From: CAVXEH01 sp963805305
Lineage (GTDB): Bacteria; Chloroflexota; Limnocylindria; QHBO01
DNA length: 64,000 nt
Assembly (NCBI GenBank): GCA_963805305.1
Contig: CAWDTM010000008.1
Coordinates: forward strand, 248,001 to 312,000
Direction: 5' to 3'
Below the pieces are notes generated by a model that worked only from the letters and a program-made list of their open reading frames with translations, ran no database searches and was not told where the DNA came from. Position numbers and translations under genes: made by a program. Of the stretch, positions 35,648 through 47,200 are shown piece by piece (the first letter of the stretch is position 1; the number at the start of each line of letters is the position of its first letter).

Positions 35648-35673
35648 CCCGTCCGAGCGGCGAACCCTATAAT
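35644..35673 (+). promoter_or_regulatory. Promoter of tRNA-Asn
   Basis: TTGACC (35644-35649), 18-nt spacer, consensus TATAAT (35668-35673). Transcription should begin near 35680, about 44 nt before the tRNA. This is the best sigma-70 promoter in the window. Confidence 0.75.
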
Positions 35674-35723
35674 CCCGCGGGTCCCCGACGCCCGGCCGAT
35701 TCGCGGTCGCGCGCACACGGCGT

Positions 35724-35799
35724 TCCGGCGTAGCTCAGTTGGTAGAGCGGGCGGCTGTTAACCGCTTGGTCGCAGGTTCGAGTCCTGCCGCCGGAGCCA
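35724..35799 (+). tRNA. tRNA-Asn (anticodon GTT)
   Basis: 76 nt with encoded CCA. Acceptor arms TCCGGCG / CGCCGGA pair over 7 bp with discriminator G; the D arm has TAGCTCAGTTGGTAGAGC; the anticodon loop CTGTTAACC gives GTT; the T arm has GGTTCGAGTCC. It is the left edge of the accessory island: the 18 bp starting in its acceptor 3' strand recur at 61062-61079. Confidence 0.96.
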
Positions 35800-35806
35800 C
35801 TTGCCC
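35789..35806 (+). repeat. tRNA 3'-end direct repeat, left copy (possible att site)
   Basis: CGCCGGAGCCACTTGCCC, covering the last 11 nt of tRNA-Asn and 7 nt beyond, is identical at 61062-61079. Homology continues rightward through the abiEi genes at both places. A direct repeat of a tRNA 3' end flanking a block of accessory genes is the usual mark of site-specific integration, though no integrase is seen between the copies. Confidence 0.5.
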
Positions 35807-35809
35807 TAT

Positions 35810-35829
35810 TGTTACGGATGACGTAACAT
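35810..35829 (+). promoter_or_regulatory. abiEi operator overlapping its -10 box
   Basis: TGTTACG (35810-35816), five-nt spacer, CGTAACA (35822-35828) form a perfect 7-bp inverted repeat. TAACAT (35824-35829) serves as the -10 and is followed by 6 nt and the ATG, so a protein bound here would block initiation of a leaderless message. AbiEi antitoxins are known to repress their own operon through inverted repeats. Confidence 0.6.
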
Positions 35830-35835
35830 TGGCGC

Positions 35836-36384
35836 ATGTCATGGGAAGAACTCCTCGCGGCGGCGGCCGCGCAGCACGGCTACTTCACGACCGCACAGGC
35901 GGCTGAGCACGGCATCAGCCGGCGGGCGCTGACCTGGCGTGCCCAGCACGGCTCCGCGGAGCGGATGGCGCACGGGCTGTATCGGCTGCCGCACTGGCCG
36001 ATCGGTGCTGACGACGAGCTGTACGCCCTGCAGGCCCTCGCGCCGTACGGGACCTTCAGCCACGACACAGCCCTGACCCTGCTGGGCCTGACCGACATCA
36101 TCCCGTCGGCGATCCACTTCACCATCCCGGAGACCTCGCGACTCCGGTCGCGTCCGGGCGTCACGTTCCACCGCTCACGGCACGGTGCGATGAGGGACCG
36201 GACCTTGCGGGACGGGCTGTGGATCAGCACCGCGCGTCGCGCCCTGCTGGACGCCGTCCGCGAGGGTGCTGATCCGGATCAGCTGGTCTCGGCCGCCCGC
36301 GACGCCCGCGAGCGGGCGATGCTCGCCCCGGACGATCTCGACGAACTCCGCAGGCACGCGCCGTTCTCCGGCGCCGGCCTGTGA
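35836..36384 (+). CDS. abiEi: AbiEi-family type IV antitoxin
   Basis: Antitoxin and autorepressor of the AbiE system. The N-terminal winged helix reads GYFTTAQAAEHGISRRALTW and HGLYRLPHWP; the remainder (TIPETSRLRSRPGVTFHRS; LDELRRHAP) matches the AbiEi C-terminal domain. 182 residues. Followed directly by the nucleotidyltransferase toxin with a 4-nt overlap. A 92 percent identical paralogue (15 differences in 182 by my reading) is at 61109. Confidence 0.87.
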   Translation: MSWEELLAAAAAQHGYFTTAQAAEHGISRRALTWRAQHGSAERMAHGLYRLPHWPIGADDELYALQALAPYGTFSHDTALTLLGLTDIIPSAIHFTIPETSRLRSRPGVTFHRSRHGAMRDRTLRDGLWISTARRALLDAVREGADPDQLVSAARDARERAMLAPDDLDELRRHAPFSGAGL

Positions 36385-37268
36385 CCAAGACGAGGGGCGG
36401 GACACCGGCTGGTCGGCGAGCCAGCCTACTCGTCCGCATGGCCACCGTGGCTCGCGAGGCGGACGTCGTCCCGCGTCGCATCCACCTCGTCGTGGCGATC
36501 GACCGCCTCCTCGCCCGGCGGCTCCAGGCCGCGCCCGGACGGTGGGTGGTCAAGGGTGGCTACGCGAACCAGCTGCGGCGACCCGACGATGCCCGGTTCA
36601 CTGAGGACCTCGACCTCAAGATCGATGCTGCCATCGAGACGGCGCCCGAGCTCCTCGCGTCCGGCTTCGCGGTCGATCTCGGCGACGACTTCAGCTACGA
36701 GGTCGCATCATCGCCGTCACCCCTCGACAGCCCGCCCGGCGGTGGTCTGCGGTTCCTCGTCGTCGCACGCCTCGCGGGCACGGAGCTCGTCCGCTTCAAG
36801 GTCGACGTCAGCGCCGCGGACGTCGTCGTCGGCGAGGTGGAGTCCTACGTCTCGGATCCGGTCGTCGAGCGGCTTGGCTTCAAGCGATCGCGGTTCCCCG
36901 TCTATCCCGTCAACCAGCACTTCGCCGAGAAGCTCCACGCCCTGACCCTGCCGCGCGATGTCGAGAACACGCGGGCTCGCGACCTCGTCGACCTGGTCTG
37001 GTTCATCCGCCACTTCACCTTCCGCTCGGAGGCGCTGGCGATTGCCTGCATCGCCACATTCGAACGCCGCGCGACGCACGCGTGGCCACCGGTCATCGAT
37101 GTCCCGCCTGACTCGTGGACGCGACCCTATGGCGTGTGGCGGGCCGAACTGGATCTGCCCGAGCCAAACCCCGCGGCGGCCGCGGCGGCCCTGCGCTCCT
37201 TCCTCGTGCCGGTCTACCTCGGCGAGGCCGGCCGGTTATGGGATCCAGCGCCACAGGAGTGGCGGTAG
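36381..37268 (+). CDS. abiEii: AbiEii-family nucleotidyltransferase toxin
   Basis: Toxin of the AbiE pair; family members are nucleotidyltransferases, and the characterised MenT relatives add nucleotides to tRNA and stop growth. WVVKGGYANQLRRPDDARFT followed by EDLDLKI gives the KGG...R.T.DlDl active-site signature; RFKVDVSAAD and FAEKLHALTL follow. 295 residues. The GTG start overlaps the antitoxin stop. No counterpart is present next to the second abiEi copy. Confidence 0.86.
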   Translation: MTKTRGGTPAGRRASLLVRMATVAREADVVPRRIHLVVAIDRLLARRLQAAPGRWVVKGGYANQLRRPDDARFTEDLDLKIDAAIETAPELLASGFAVDLGDDFSYEVASSPSPLDSPPGGGLRFLVVARLAGTELVRFKVDVSAADVVVGEVESYVSDPVVERLGFKRSRFPVYPVNQHFAEKLHALTLPRDVENTRARDLVDLVWFIRHFTFRSEALAIACIATFERRATHAWPPVIDVPPDSWTRPYGVWRAELDLPEPNPAAAAAALRSFLVPVYLGEAGRLWDPAPQEWR

Positions 37269-37374
37269 CCGGGAGAGGGCCAACACACGCCGAACGAGAC
37301 TGCGACCCAGCGGCCACCACTGCGCCGAGGGCTTCGCCGGCGACTTGGGCGCACCCCGTGATATCAACGGACCC

Positions 37375-37380
37375 TATACT
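37375..37380 (+). promoter_or_regulatory. -10 box upstream of the Crp/Fnr gene
   Basis: TATACT, 38 nt before the TTG start used for the regulator gene. No good -35 at the right distance. Confidence 0.4.
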
Positions 37381-37417
37381 CCGGATCGTTTCCTAAGCGT
37401 CTCAATGGGGTGCCGAG

Positions 37418-38116
37418 TTGAGCCTTGTGGGGGAGATGCGGACTGCTCTCTCGTCGAGCTTTCTGGCGCAGGTCGACGCGCCGACAGTGGACGAGCTCCT
37501 GCGGGATACACATGTTCGGGAAGTGCCAGCCGGTCGCGTCTTCATTTCGGAGGCCCACTCGCTGCGTTGCGGGCTCCTGCTCTCGGGGCTTGCGCGGGTG
37601 TTCGTGACGCGTCTCGATGGGTCTGAAGTGACTCTCCGCCGTGTGGGAACGGGTGCCGCCGTAGGAGTGAAGGCAATCGTCGGGCGTCGCAATCAGGCCG
37701 GGGTCCAGGCCATCACAGCCGTTGAGTTCCTCGAATTCGATCCACTGAGGCTGATCGATCTCGGCCGACGAAACGCCGCCTTGGCGATGGCGATTGCCGC
37801 CGAGATAGACCGGCGCCTGGAGGACACCGAGCTCGAGCTCGGCAGTCAGCGTGGAAGTGTCCGTCAGCGGCTCGCCGCCGTGCTCCTTGACCTGAGCGCC
37901 GAGGGCGAGCCGCTCGAGGTGCACCTAAGCCAGGAACGACTCGCGGCCATGATCGGGGCTTCACGTGAGCACACCGGACACGAATTGCGGACCATGAGCG
38001 TCCTTGGACTCGTGCGGCGGGAACGGGCGCGGATCACGTTGCTCGATCCACTCCGGTTGCAGGCGTTGGCCCGCGACCCGGGAAGTCAGCGCGCCCTCTC
38101 GATCCCAGTGGGCTAG
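37418..38116 (+). CDS. Crp/Fnr-family transcriptional regulator
   Basis: An N-terminal cyclic-nucleotide-binding-like beta-barrel (residues ~20-120; REVPAGRVFISEAHSLRCGL, DGSEVTLRRVGTGAAVG) and a C-terminal Crp-type helix-turn-helix (LSQERLAAMIGASREHTGHE). No clustered cysteines for an iron-sulfur centre, so it is not Fnr proper. Start is uncertain: TTG 37418 is used; GTG 37427 and ATG 37436 follow in frame. It sits directly upstream of the Rhs gene and of an 18-bp palindrome, making that gene its likely target. Confidence 0.75.
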   Translation: MSLVGEMRTALSSSFLAQVDAPTVDELLRDTHVREVPAGRVFISEAHSLRCGLLLSGLARVFVTRLDGSEVTLRRVGTGAAVGVKAIVGRRNQAGVQAITAVEFLEFDPLRLIDLGRRNAALAMAIAAEIDRRLEDTELELGSQRGSVRQRLAAVLLDLSAEGEPLEVHLSQERLAAMIGASREHTGHELRTMSVLGLVRRERARITLLDPLRLQALARDPGSQRALSIPVG

Positions 38117-38171
38117 GCCTAGCCGAACCAAGGGCTACGAACGGCCACTCCGAGAAGTGCCTCGCAGTCAT

Positions 38172-38189
38172 GTGAGAGGCGCATCTCAC
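38172..38189 (+). promoter_or_regulatory. Palindrome GTGAGA-N6-TCTCAC upstream of rhs
   Basis: Perfect 6-bp inverted repeat with 6-nt spacing, the geometry expected for a Crp/Fnr-type dimer, lying between the regulator gene and the Rhs start. TTGACT directly follows at 38190-38195 and could be a -35; no good -10 was found after it. Confidence 0.5.
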
Positions 38190-38287
38190 TTGACTGAGAA
38201 CTCCCTCCTTGTCCTCCGCGCGCCTCGGCCTCCACCCTCACCGCGTCACCGGCCGCCGGCCGTCCGGTCAGATTGGGAGGGATCGGG

Positions 38288-41200
38288 GTGTTGCGCTCGT
38301 CGCTGTCGCGGGCAGTCGTCTTTGCCTGGGCATTGGTCTTCGTCTTCCAGACGCCGCTGCTGGGAGCTTCACCGACTCCCGGCCCAAGTGGATCGCCCGG
38401 GACCGGTCCGGACGTCTCGACCCCCGCGACGCCCACGCTGGCGATTCCGGTCGCAGCTGCCCCCATCCAGATTCGCCAAAGCGGTAGCCCTTCAACTCCT
38501 GACCCGAGCATCGCACTCCGCCGGACATTCGCCGCCTCGGTCACGCCGAAAGGGATCACCGAGATCCCCAGCCTCCGCACCGCGCAGACCCGCACCTTCG
38601 CGAACCCGGACGGCACCCTAACCACTGAGGTCTACGCCGATAAGATCAACTACCAGGATCCAAGTGGAGCATGGAAACCCGTAGACCTGACCCTGGTCCC
38701 ACTTGCCTCTGGACCCTATGACCTCGGCGTCCGAGCCAATGACATTGTCGTCCGCGCCAGTGACAGCAACGCCGACGCCGCGCTCGCGCAGGTGGTGCTA
38801 GGCGGACACTCGGTGTCCCTTCGGACCTTCGGCTACACGTCGGGCGGCACGTCGGTATCCGACACCGTGTCCTTCGCCCCGACCTCCGATATCGGGAGCG
38901 TGTTCGCCCGTCCGACGACTGAGGGCCTGGAGTTCGGCGCCTCGCTGGCATCTGCAACCCAGCCGTCCACGATCGCGTTCGCGATCAACACTGGTGGCTT
39001 GGTGCCATCGATGGCCGACGATGGCAAGACAATTCTGCTTGTCGACCCTGCGGATCCGAAGAACGCAAAGGGCACCACTGTCCGGATCGCCGCACCGGTG
39101 GTTTCAGAAGGAGGGCACGACGAGGGCAGTTCGGACCCGGTGAGCGTCCAGCTCGTTGCGCCCGGCTCCTCTGGCGCGGGTTCTGACCTTCCCGCCGGGG
39201 CCGTTTCGTCGTTGCTCCCGTCCGAGGTGCTGGTTGTCTATCGGATCGATAGGAAGTGGTTGGGCGATCCCGCCCGGCAGTACCCGGTCGTGCTGGATCC
39301 CACGATTTCCTCGCAATGCGTCGGAGCCCAGTCCGGCTGCTACAACGGCAGCACGGGGGCCATGGACGACTTCATCTTCGACTACAACAAGGCCTCGCAT
39401 CCCGATGGCTGGACCGTGGTCCGGGTCGGCTACGACAACCGCAACGAGCCTGTTGCCCCCCAGCCCTACAACCGCATGCGCGGCATGTTCTACTTTCCCG
39501 ACTACAGCCTGCCAGATGGCGCGCAGGTCACCAGCGCCACCCTGACCACCTATGTCGACCAGGCCTTCGGTTCGTACCAGAGCAAGGTTCTCCAGCTGTA
39601 CCCGCTCAATCACAGCTGGGGCACCAACATCACCAGCTGGAACGACATGACCCTGCCAAGCCAAGGCTGGGACAACACGCCGGTCGATAGCTACACCATC
39701 CCCAGCAACGCGAGCTACGGCACGGGTACGGCCGTCAGCATCGACGCCACCGATATCGTCCGGGAATGGGCTACCCGTCGGCCGCAGGACTGGCACCAGA
39801 ACTGGGGCTTCCTGATGAAGTTCTCGGGAACAGAGAGCACCTCGACGCCCGAGATCACCTGGCGCAAGTACTCGAGCCCGACAAACGGCAACCGGCCCAA
39901 GCTCGTCATCAACTACACCATCCCCAAGGTTGCCTTCGACTTCGACAGTGCGCTGGGCTCCACCTATGCGCCGTCGAACATGACCGCGGGGCAGGTCGTC
40001 AAGCTACCCATCACCGTCACCAACAACGGCAGCGGTTGGACCTTCAACCACTACGTTTCGGGGTCGACGGACTACTTCGACGTCGGTTACCGCTGGCTGG
40101 ATGCCAAGGGCAACCTGGTGACGTGCCCGTCCGGCACATGCACCCAGCACTTGAGCGCCGACGTCGCCACCGGCGCCACGAGCTCCCTGTTCGCCCTCTC
40201 CGTCACACCTCCGGCCACGGCGGGCCAATACACCCTGCGTCTCGATCTCGTGCACCAGTTGAACGGCAAGGCGCTCTGGGTTTCCGATTGGGCCCAGCCC
40301 TCAAAGTTCTATAGCCGCAACAAGAAGGTGCTGACCTCGGACAGCACGCGCTGGGTCGGCTCAAGCGTCGTCGAGCGCGATGAGTTCGGGATCAACGTGG
40401 TCCGCGGAGGAGGCACCAACGGAGGCGACCTTCAGACCGTCGATTTCGGGATCGCCGGCAGCGCCGGCATCAACCTGGACAACCACAACCTGCACCTTGC
40501 CGGCGACACCGGGCTCGGCTTCGATGACCTGCTGCCGATGAGCCTCACCTACGGCTACGACTCGGCGAACACCTACGACTGCACCGGAGTGCTGGCAGCC
40601 TGCGGGTGGTACACGAACTGGGATGAGCGCTTCATCAACGAGACCGGCAGCGGCAATTTCACCTACCAGGACAGCTCCGGTAACCGCTATCTGGTTTCCA
40701 CGGCCGACGACGGGGAAATGTCCAGCGGCTCTCCGGATCAGTTGGAACGTGATCGGTTCACGATCTTTGACGACTCGACCATGGGGTGGGGTGGCACCCA
40801 CCCAACCCTTACAACCGCGCAGCATTACTCCGGGTCCTATTCACTGAGCATCACCGCGACCAACATGGGCACTGAGGCCGGCACGCCCAACTCGGTCGAC
40901 ATCGCCCGCTACCAGCTCTTCCGACTCGCGGTGCGATCGTCGAGCACGGGCCGACCCGCGATTGGCTTCCGCCTCACGGACAACAAGGATGGGTCCGCTC
41001 ACTGGTTCTTCTACACCTTCGGACCCAGTAGTTGGACCGTCTCTGGCTTCCCCACCAAGTACATCAGCTGCACCACGCAGAACGCCTGGTGTGTCGTCCC
41101 CAGCACCGAGAACATCCTCTCCGACGCTCGGGCGGCCATCAGCGGGTTGTCCACCGATCTCATCTTCACGACCGTCGATCTGCGCGGCGATGGTGGAGCC

Positions 41201-44200
41201 GGCACCCTGTACTACGACGACCTGCGATTCGACGTCCGCTCGTCAACGGCGGTCGATGACAACACTCCGGCCTGGACCGCAAACAGCGGCAACGCAGCCG
41301 AGTACACGGCCGACACCTACTCGGGGTCCTACTCGGTGAAGGTGACCCCGGCAAGCATCGCGTCCAGCCCCGATTGCGTGGCCTGCACCAGCATCGATCT
41401 CACCACCTATCCCGTTCTGCGCTGGGCCTGGAAGAAGGCAGGCGGCACCAGCGTGGCCCTGATCCTCTACCTTAAGGACCAGCGAAACAATGCGACAGGG
41501 GTGGTGACCTATTACGCCGGGCCGGTCGCGCCGGTCGGAGCCACCAATCCCATCCAGGTCAGCCAGGTCGTGCCCGACGACTGGACCCTGGTGCAACGCA
41601 ACCTCATCGACGATGCACGTCAGGTGCTGAACTTCTTCGACGATGCCGATACCGCAGGCAGCAACGGGTACGCCGGATCTACAGCTCCCGTCGCCGACGG
41701 GGTCACTTGGACGGGTTACAAGTTCAGCGCCGTCGACGGAACGCTGGCCCTCTTCGACTACATGGCAGTCCAGTCCAGTCCACTGAGCGCCGGCACCAGC
41801 CTGAGCGCCGGCGAGGACTTCGTGGTCACCGAGGCCAGTGGCGTCAAGCACTACTACAACCTGGACGGGTTGCTCGAGCGCATCGTTGACCGCGACGGGA
41901 ACACCATCGCCCTCGACTACTCCTACAACACGTCCACCACCACCGGTGGCGCGAGTGCGTACACCCTTACCGCGATCCACGCAGCCGGCGAGTCCCTGGG
42001 GTCCTACAGTCGCCGCATTGCCGTGGGCAGCGTCGCCAGCCCGCCGTCGAACGAACGAGGCATCAAATTCACCGAGGTGCTGGGTTCGACCGGCAGCAGC
42101 ACCGGGCGCGAGGTGGACTTCTTCGCCGCCACCGTGGCCGGAACCAACGTCGCGGCCGGCGACCTGGTGGCCATGAGCCCAGCCCGCAACGGCGCCTCGA
42201 CGTGCACGGCGTCACCCTCAGGTTGTGTCGGATTCAGCTACTGGGATGCCACCTACCACCATCTGTCGAGCGTCTACGACCCGCGATACACAACGGGCAA
42301 CAACTACCGCCACACGGTGACCTGGACGAGCGGGAGTGCCGGGTATCCGTATGCCATCAACGACGCCAGCACCAACACCAGCCTCTTGTACGTGGCTTCG
42401 TTCGACGACACGCGCGCGACATACCTGTATCAGCGACCGATCTGGCAGGACGCCGCCGCGCGCGCCGCCTCGACGGCCTATGCCGCGGATCTGAGTCCCG
42501 AGGGCAACCTGCGAATCGCGTACATCGCCAAGGCATGCTCGGGCCAGTGCTCGACCACCAGCACCACCTGGCCTGCTGCCCCCAGCACCTCGGAGAAACT
42601 CGAGGTCCATACCTTCGACGGCCTGGCCCGCGTCAGCGCGGTTACCACCTACCGATGTCCGGGCGTGAGCACGGCGATCAGCGGCTGCACGGGTTCCACC
42701 GCGCTGGCAACTACGGCGCGCCAGGCGTCCAACGCCGCCGCCAAGGTCGATAACTTCATCGACCCACTGGCCGGGGGAGAGATCGCCTGGAGCCAGACGG
42801 CTGAGCAGTACGCCGCCTCCATGCGCGACTCGGGTGGATACAACGCCGACCTGTATCGCACCTTCTATCGCTACGACGACCATTACCAGGTCACGGACAC
42901 CATCGCGCCGACCTTCGACCGCACCCCGGACTACCGCGACTCCGTCCTGCAAACCACGTCGGTAACCGACCTGTGGCGCCTGGATGACACCGGCTCGACC
43001 GCGGTCGACGCGGTGTACAGCGGCCGCAATGGAACCCTGGCCGGGACCATCACCAAGAGCCAGAGCGGCGCACTGCTCCAGGACTCCGACACATCGATGA
43101 GCTTCAACGGGTCAAACGCCCGCATCACCAGCTCAGCTGGGGTGAGCAGCAGTGCCTACACCCTGGAAGCCTGGGTCCGCCTGAACACGACGACGGGGCA
43201 GACCGGCAAGGGCATCCTCGGACGATGGGCCAGCGGCACGGGCGCACTGCTCTATCTGAATGGCTCGGGCGCCTTTGGTCTGGTCCATAACGGGACCTAT
43301 GTCCAGACCAGCATCAAGCCTACCGCCGGACGCTGGTATCACGTGGCGGCGACGTGGGATGGTTCGGTGGGCAAGGTCTTCGTGGATGGTCAGTTGGCCG
43401 CACTGGGCGCCGCCAGCGGCGCCACAGGGGCCGGGGCCAATACCTTCGAGATCGGCAGCTACAGCAACGGCACCTCATCGACGTTCATCAACGCCCGCAT
43501 CGACGAGCCGGCCGTGTATGCGGCCGCCCTGGATGACAACCGCATCGCCGCTCATTACCAGGCCGGACTGGCCATGACTCTCCAAGACGCCGAGACCCTC
43601 TACGACGGCGAGGGCCATCCCATTCAGAGCGACAACAACTACCAGGTCAACGGCGGGTTCGAGTCCGGGATGTTCGGCTACGAGTACGGCAACGGAGCCT
43701 CGGTGTACGTGGCTACCTCGCCCACGGACGGCCTCGTGCAGGACGGCTTCGCCTCACTCAAGATCACGGGTTCCGCCTACATCCGCCAGGACAGCCAGCT
43801 GGTCCCGGGACAGACCTTCCGATTCCAGACCGGCGTGCGGACCGACGGCGGTGGCAGCACTCGCGGAACCATCAGCGTCTACTACTGGAGCACCGCCAGT
43901 GGGAGCTGGGCCACGCTGACCCAGATCGACTACACCAGCGCGACCTGGGCCACCAAGGCCTGGGATTTCACGCTGCCCCTAGCCAGCGATGGCCGGGTGC
44001 GGATCAGCTTCTGGAACACGGCCCAGACTGGCACCGCGTACTTCGATGACACCCTGCTGGTAACTCGCTGGACCGCCACCTCCTACACCGGTAACGGACT
44101 GCCCAGCGACCAGCGGACCTTCCAGCCGGGCAGCGCCACGGCTGCCAGTTACGACAGCCACAGCGACTATGCCGCGAACACCTACTACCCCCCGATCTTC

Positions 44201-47200
44201 GCCACCAAGACCACGGAGAACTACGTCGACGGCACCTGGTCGTCCTCGACGCCGGACGTCGATGTGTGGACGACCGCCACCTACGACCGATGGGGCCGGA
44301 TTACCGGCACTGGCGACCTGGATGGGATGAACACCACCACGACCTACGCTGCGAACCAGACCGACGTCGCCAGCACTGCCGATGGCCTGACAAACACCAC
44401 CAGTTACCTCTACGACGCTGCCGGGAATCTCACTTCCAGCACGGCACCGGCCGGCGAAGTGACGAGCACGACCTATAACCTGCGACACCCGCTCCTCACG
44501 ACCGCGCCGGACGGCACGATCAGCTCCCAGGTCTGGAACGGGTACGACGAAATGACGTCGTCGATTGCCAACTACGTGAATGGCACGCCATCTGGCTCAT
44601 CGGCGATCGATGACATCACCACCAGTTACACCTACGACGCCTACGGCAACCAGACCCGCTCGATCGCTGATGACGGGACCTTCGGAGGTGCCATCAAGCA
44701 GCAGAGCGACACGACCTACGACCTGCTCGGAAACGTGGTGGCAACCACGGTCCACACCGGCGCAGGCTCGGGCGGGACAGCCCGCACCACGACCAACCAT
44801 TTCGCCACAACCACCGACCAAATTGCCGGCGGCACCTCCACCGCGGCGAAGGCCACGGCGGTCCAAGGACCCGTTGTTGGATGGGTCTCCTGCGGTGACG
44901 GCACCAGCGCGTGCACCTCGGCCAGCGGCATCGACATGAATGGCACCGCCTGGTCGACGACAACCGTCACCAGCGTGGCCACCAACAGCACGGCCCTGTC
45001 GGTCGTCGACCGCAACCTAGCAGGGCAAACCGTTCGCACCATCGCCAACTACGCGGCCGGCGGCGGCAGCACTGCCGACCAGAACGTGGCCACCAGCGCC
45101 ACCTTCGATGTGCTCGGTGAGCCGCTAAGCAGCACCGATGCCGCTGGCCGACGCACGAGCAGCATCTACGATGCCGTCGGGCGCGTCACCCAGATCTCCT
45201 TCAGTGACACTGTCGGCGCCAACATCTCCAAGCAGAAGACGGTCTATACCGCCGCAGGCCGGGTCGATCGAGTCAGCGATCTAAGTGACGCCTATGCCAC
45301 CGACGCCAACCTGACCTGGACCAAGACCCAATACGACGGCGCCGGGCGAGCCATTCGGACCCTGGCCCACTACGACATTGGCGGCTACTTCCGGGACGAC
45401 CTCGAGACGTTCGAGGTGGGCAGCAGCGGCTGGTCCGCGGCAGCGAGTGGCTACTTCACCACCTCGGCCGCATCTTCCGGGCTGGACAGCGACTACCACA
45501 CCACCGGTCCAAAGTCCGGCCAGAACCGGCTGCGGGTCACCACCAGCGCCAGTGGGACCACCTCCGGAGGCTGGCTGGATCTGTCGGGCCAGACATTCCA
45601 GTCGGGACGCACCTACCACCTGCATGCCGACGTTATCGGCTGGTCCGGGAACACGCTCACTGCGCTGCTGGGTGTCGACGCGTCAGGCGGCAACAACGCT
45701 TCCACCCAGTTGGCCACCAACGGGCAGTGGCAGCAGATCGACCTGGACTGGACGCCCTCCAGCACGGTCAGCAGTAATGTGCACCTGGCCGTTCGGCGGG
45801 ACGCCGCCGGCACCATGAACTTCTACCTCGACAACGTGCAGATCTGGGACACCGCCTACCCCGACCGCAACATCCCCAGCGAGACGGCATTCGACGCCGA
45901 CGGTCGGATCACGGCCAGCGTGATGCCTCCGTCGCAGCCCGGAGCCGAACCGATGGTCACCACCACCGCCTACGATCCCGCGGGTCGGGCGGTGAGCGTG
46001 AGCGTCAATGCCACCGATACCTACAGCCACCGGATCGAATCCGATGGGCAGTCCAACGGGCTGGTCAGCTACTGGCCGCTGGACGAACGCGCCGGATCCA
46101 CCGCGGCCGACAAGAAGGGCCCCAATACGGGTACCTACCAAGGTGGCGTTCGCCTCGGTCAGGCGGGTGCGCCCGATGAGGCGCGCACCAGCGTGAGCTT
46201 TGACGGAAGCACTGGTCAGGCCAGCGTTCCCGATAGCAGCAGCCTCGACATCTCCTCGAACCTGAGCATCGAATTCTGGGCCCGCAGCGACGGCCTGCTG
46301 GATGGAAGCCTGCCGGGAAGCACCTGGTATGGCGGTGTCTACAAGTCCGGCGCCTATGGCCTGGGCTGGACAACTTGGCTGGCCGGGGGCGGCTGGCAGT
46401 TCAAGATCACGTCCGGCGGATCCAGCTACGCGGTGGGCAGCGGCGTCATGGTGGTCCAGCCCGGGCGCTGGTACCACGTCGTCGGCACCTACGACCAGAG
46501 CGTCATGAGCCTCTATGTCGATGGAGTCCTGGTCGGCTCCAACTCCATCGGTGCCAAGACCATCGATAACAGCAGCGCCGCCCTGTCGATCGGCAACATG
46601 AGTGGCTACTGGGCAGGGGCCCTGGACGAGGTGGGGCTGTATAACGCGGCACTCTCGTCGACCGCAGTGGGAACCCACTACGCGGCCGGTCGCGAGACGA
46701 CGACCGACACCCGCTTGACCACCCGCACGACCTACGACGCCCTGGGGCGTCCGATCCTCAGCAGCGATCCGCGCGGGCTGCGCACCAAGTTCGACCTGGA
46801 CCACCTGGGGCGAACCATGGCAACCTGGGCCGACTACGAAGACGGTGCGACTGGGGCCGGGGACGACCTCAAGGCCACCTTCGCCTATGACGCGCTCGGC
46901 GAGCAACTGGGAACGTGCAGCCCGGAGGCCGTGGTGGCCGGCTGCGACCCATCGAACCCGGGCAATGCCGCGGCGTGGACCTACACCTACGACGCCATGG
47001 GCCACCAGGCGAGCCAGGTCCCGCCCACCAACCTCAGCGCGGCGGCAATGGACAGCACCAGCTGGACGTACGATGCGGCCGGAGGCCTGACCACAACCTG
47101 TTCCTACTCGGCCGGCGGCTCGTGCAGCACCAACGTCCATCGACATGTCGACGACACCTACGACGCCATGGGCCGGGTGTTGACCGAGAAGACGTACGCC

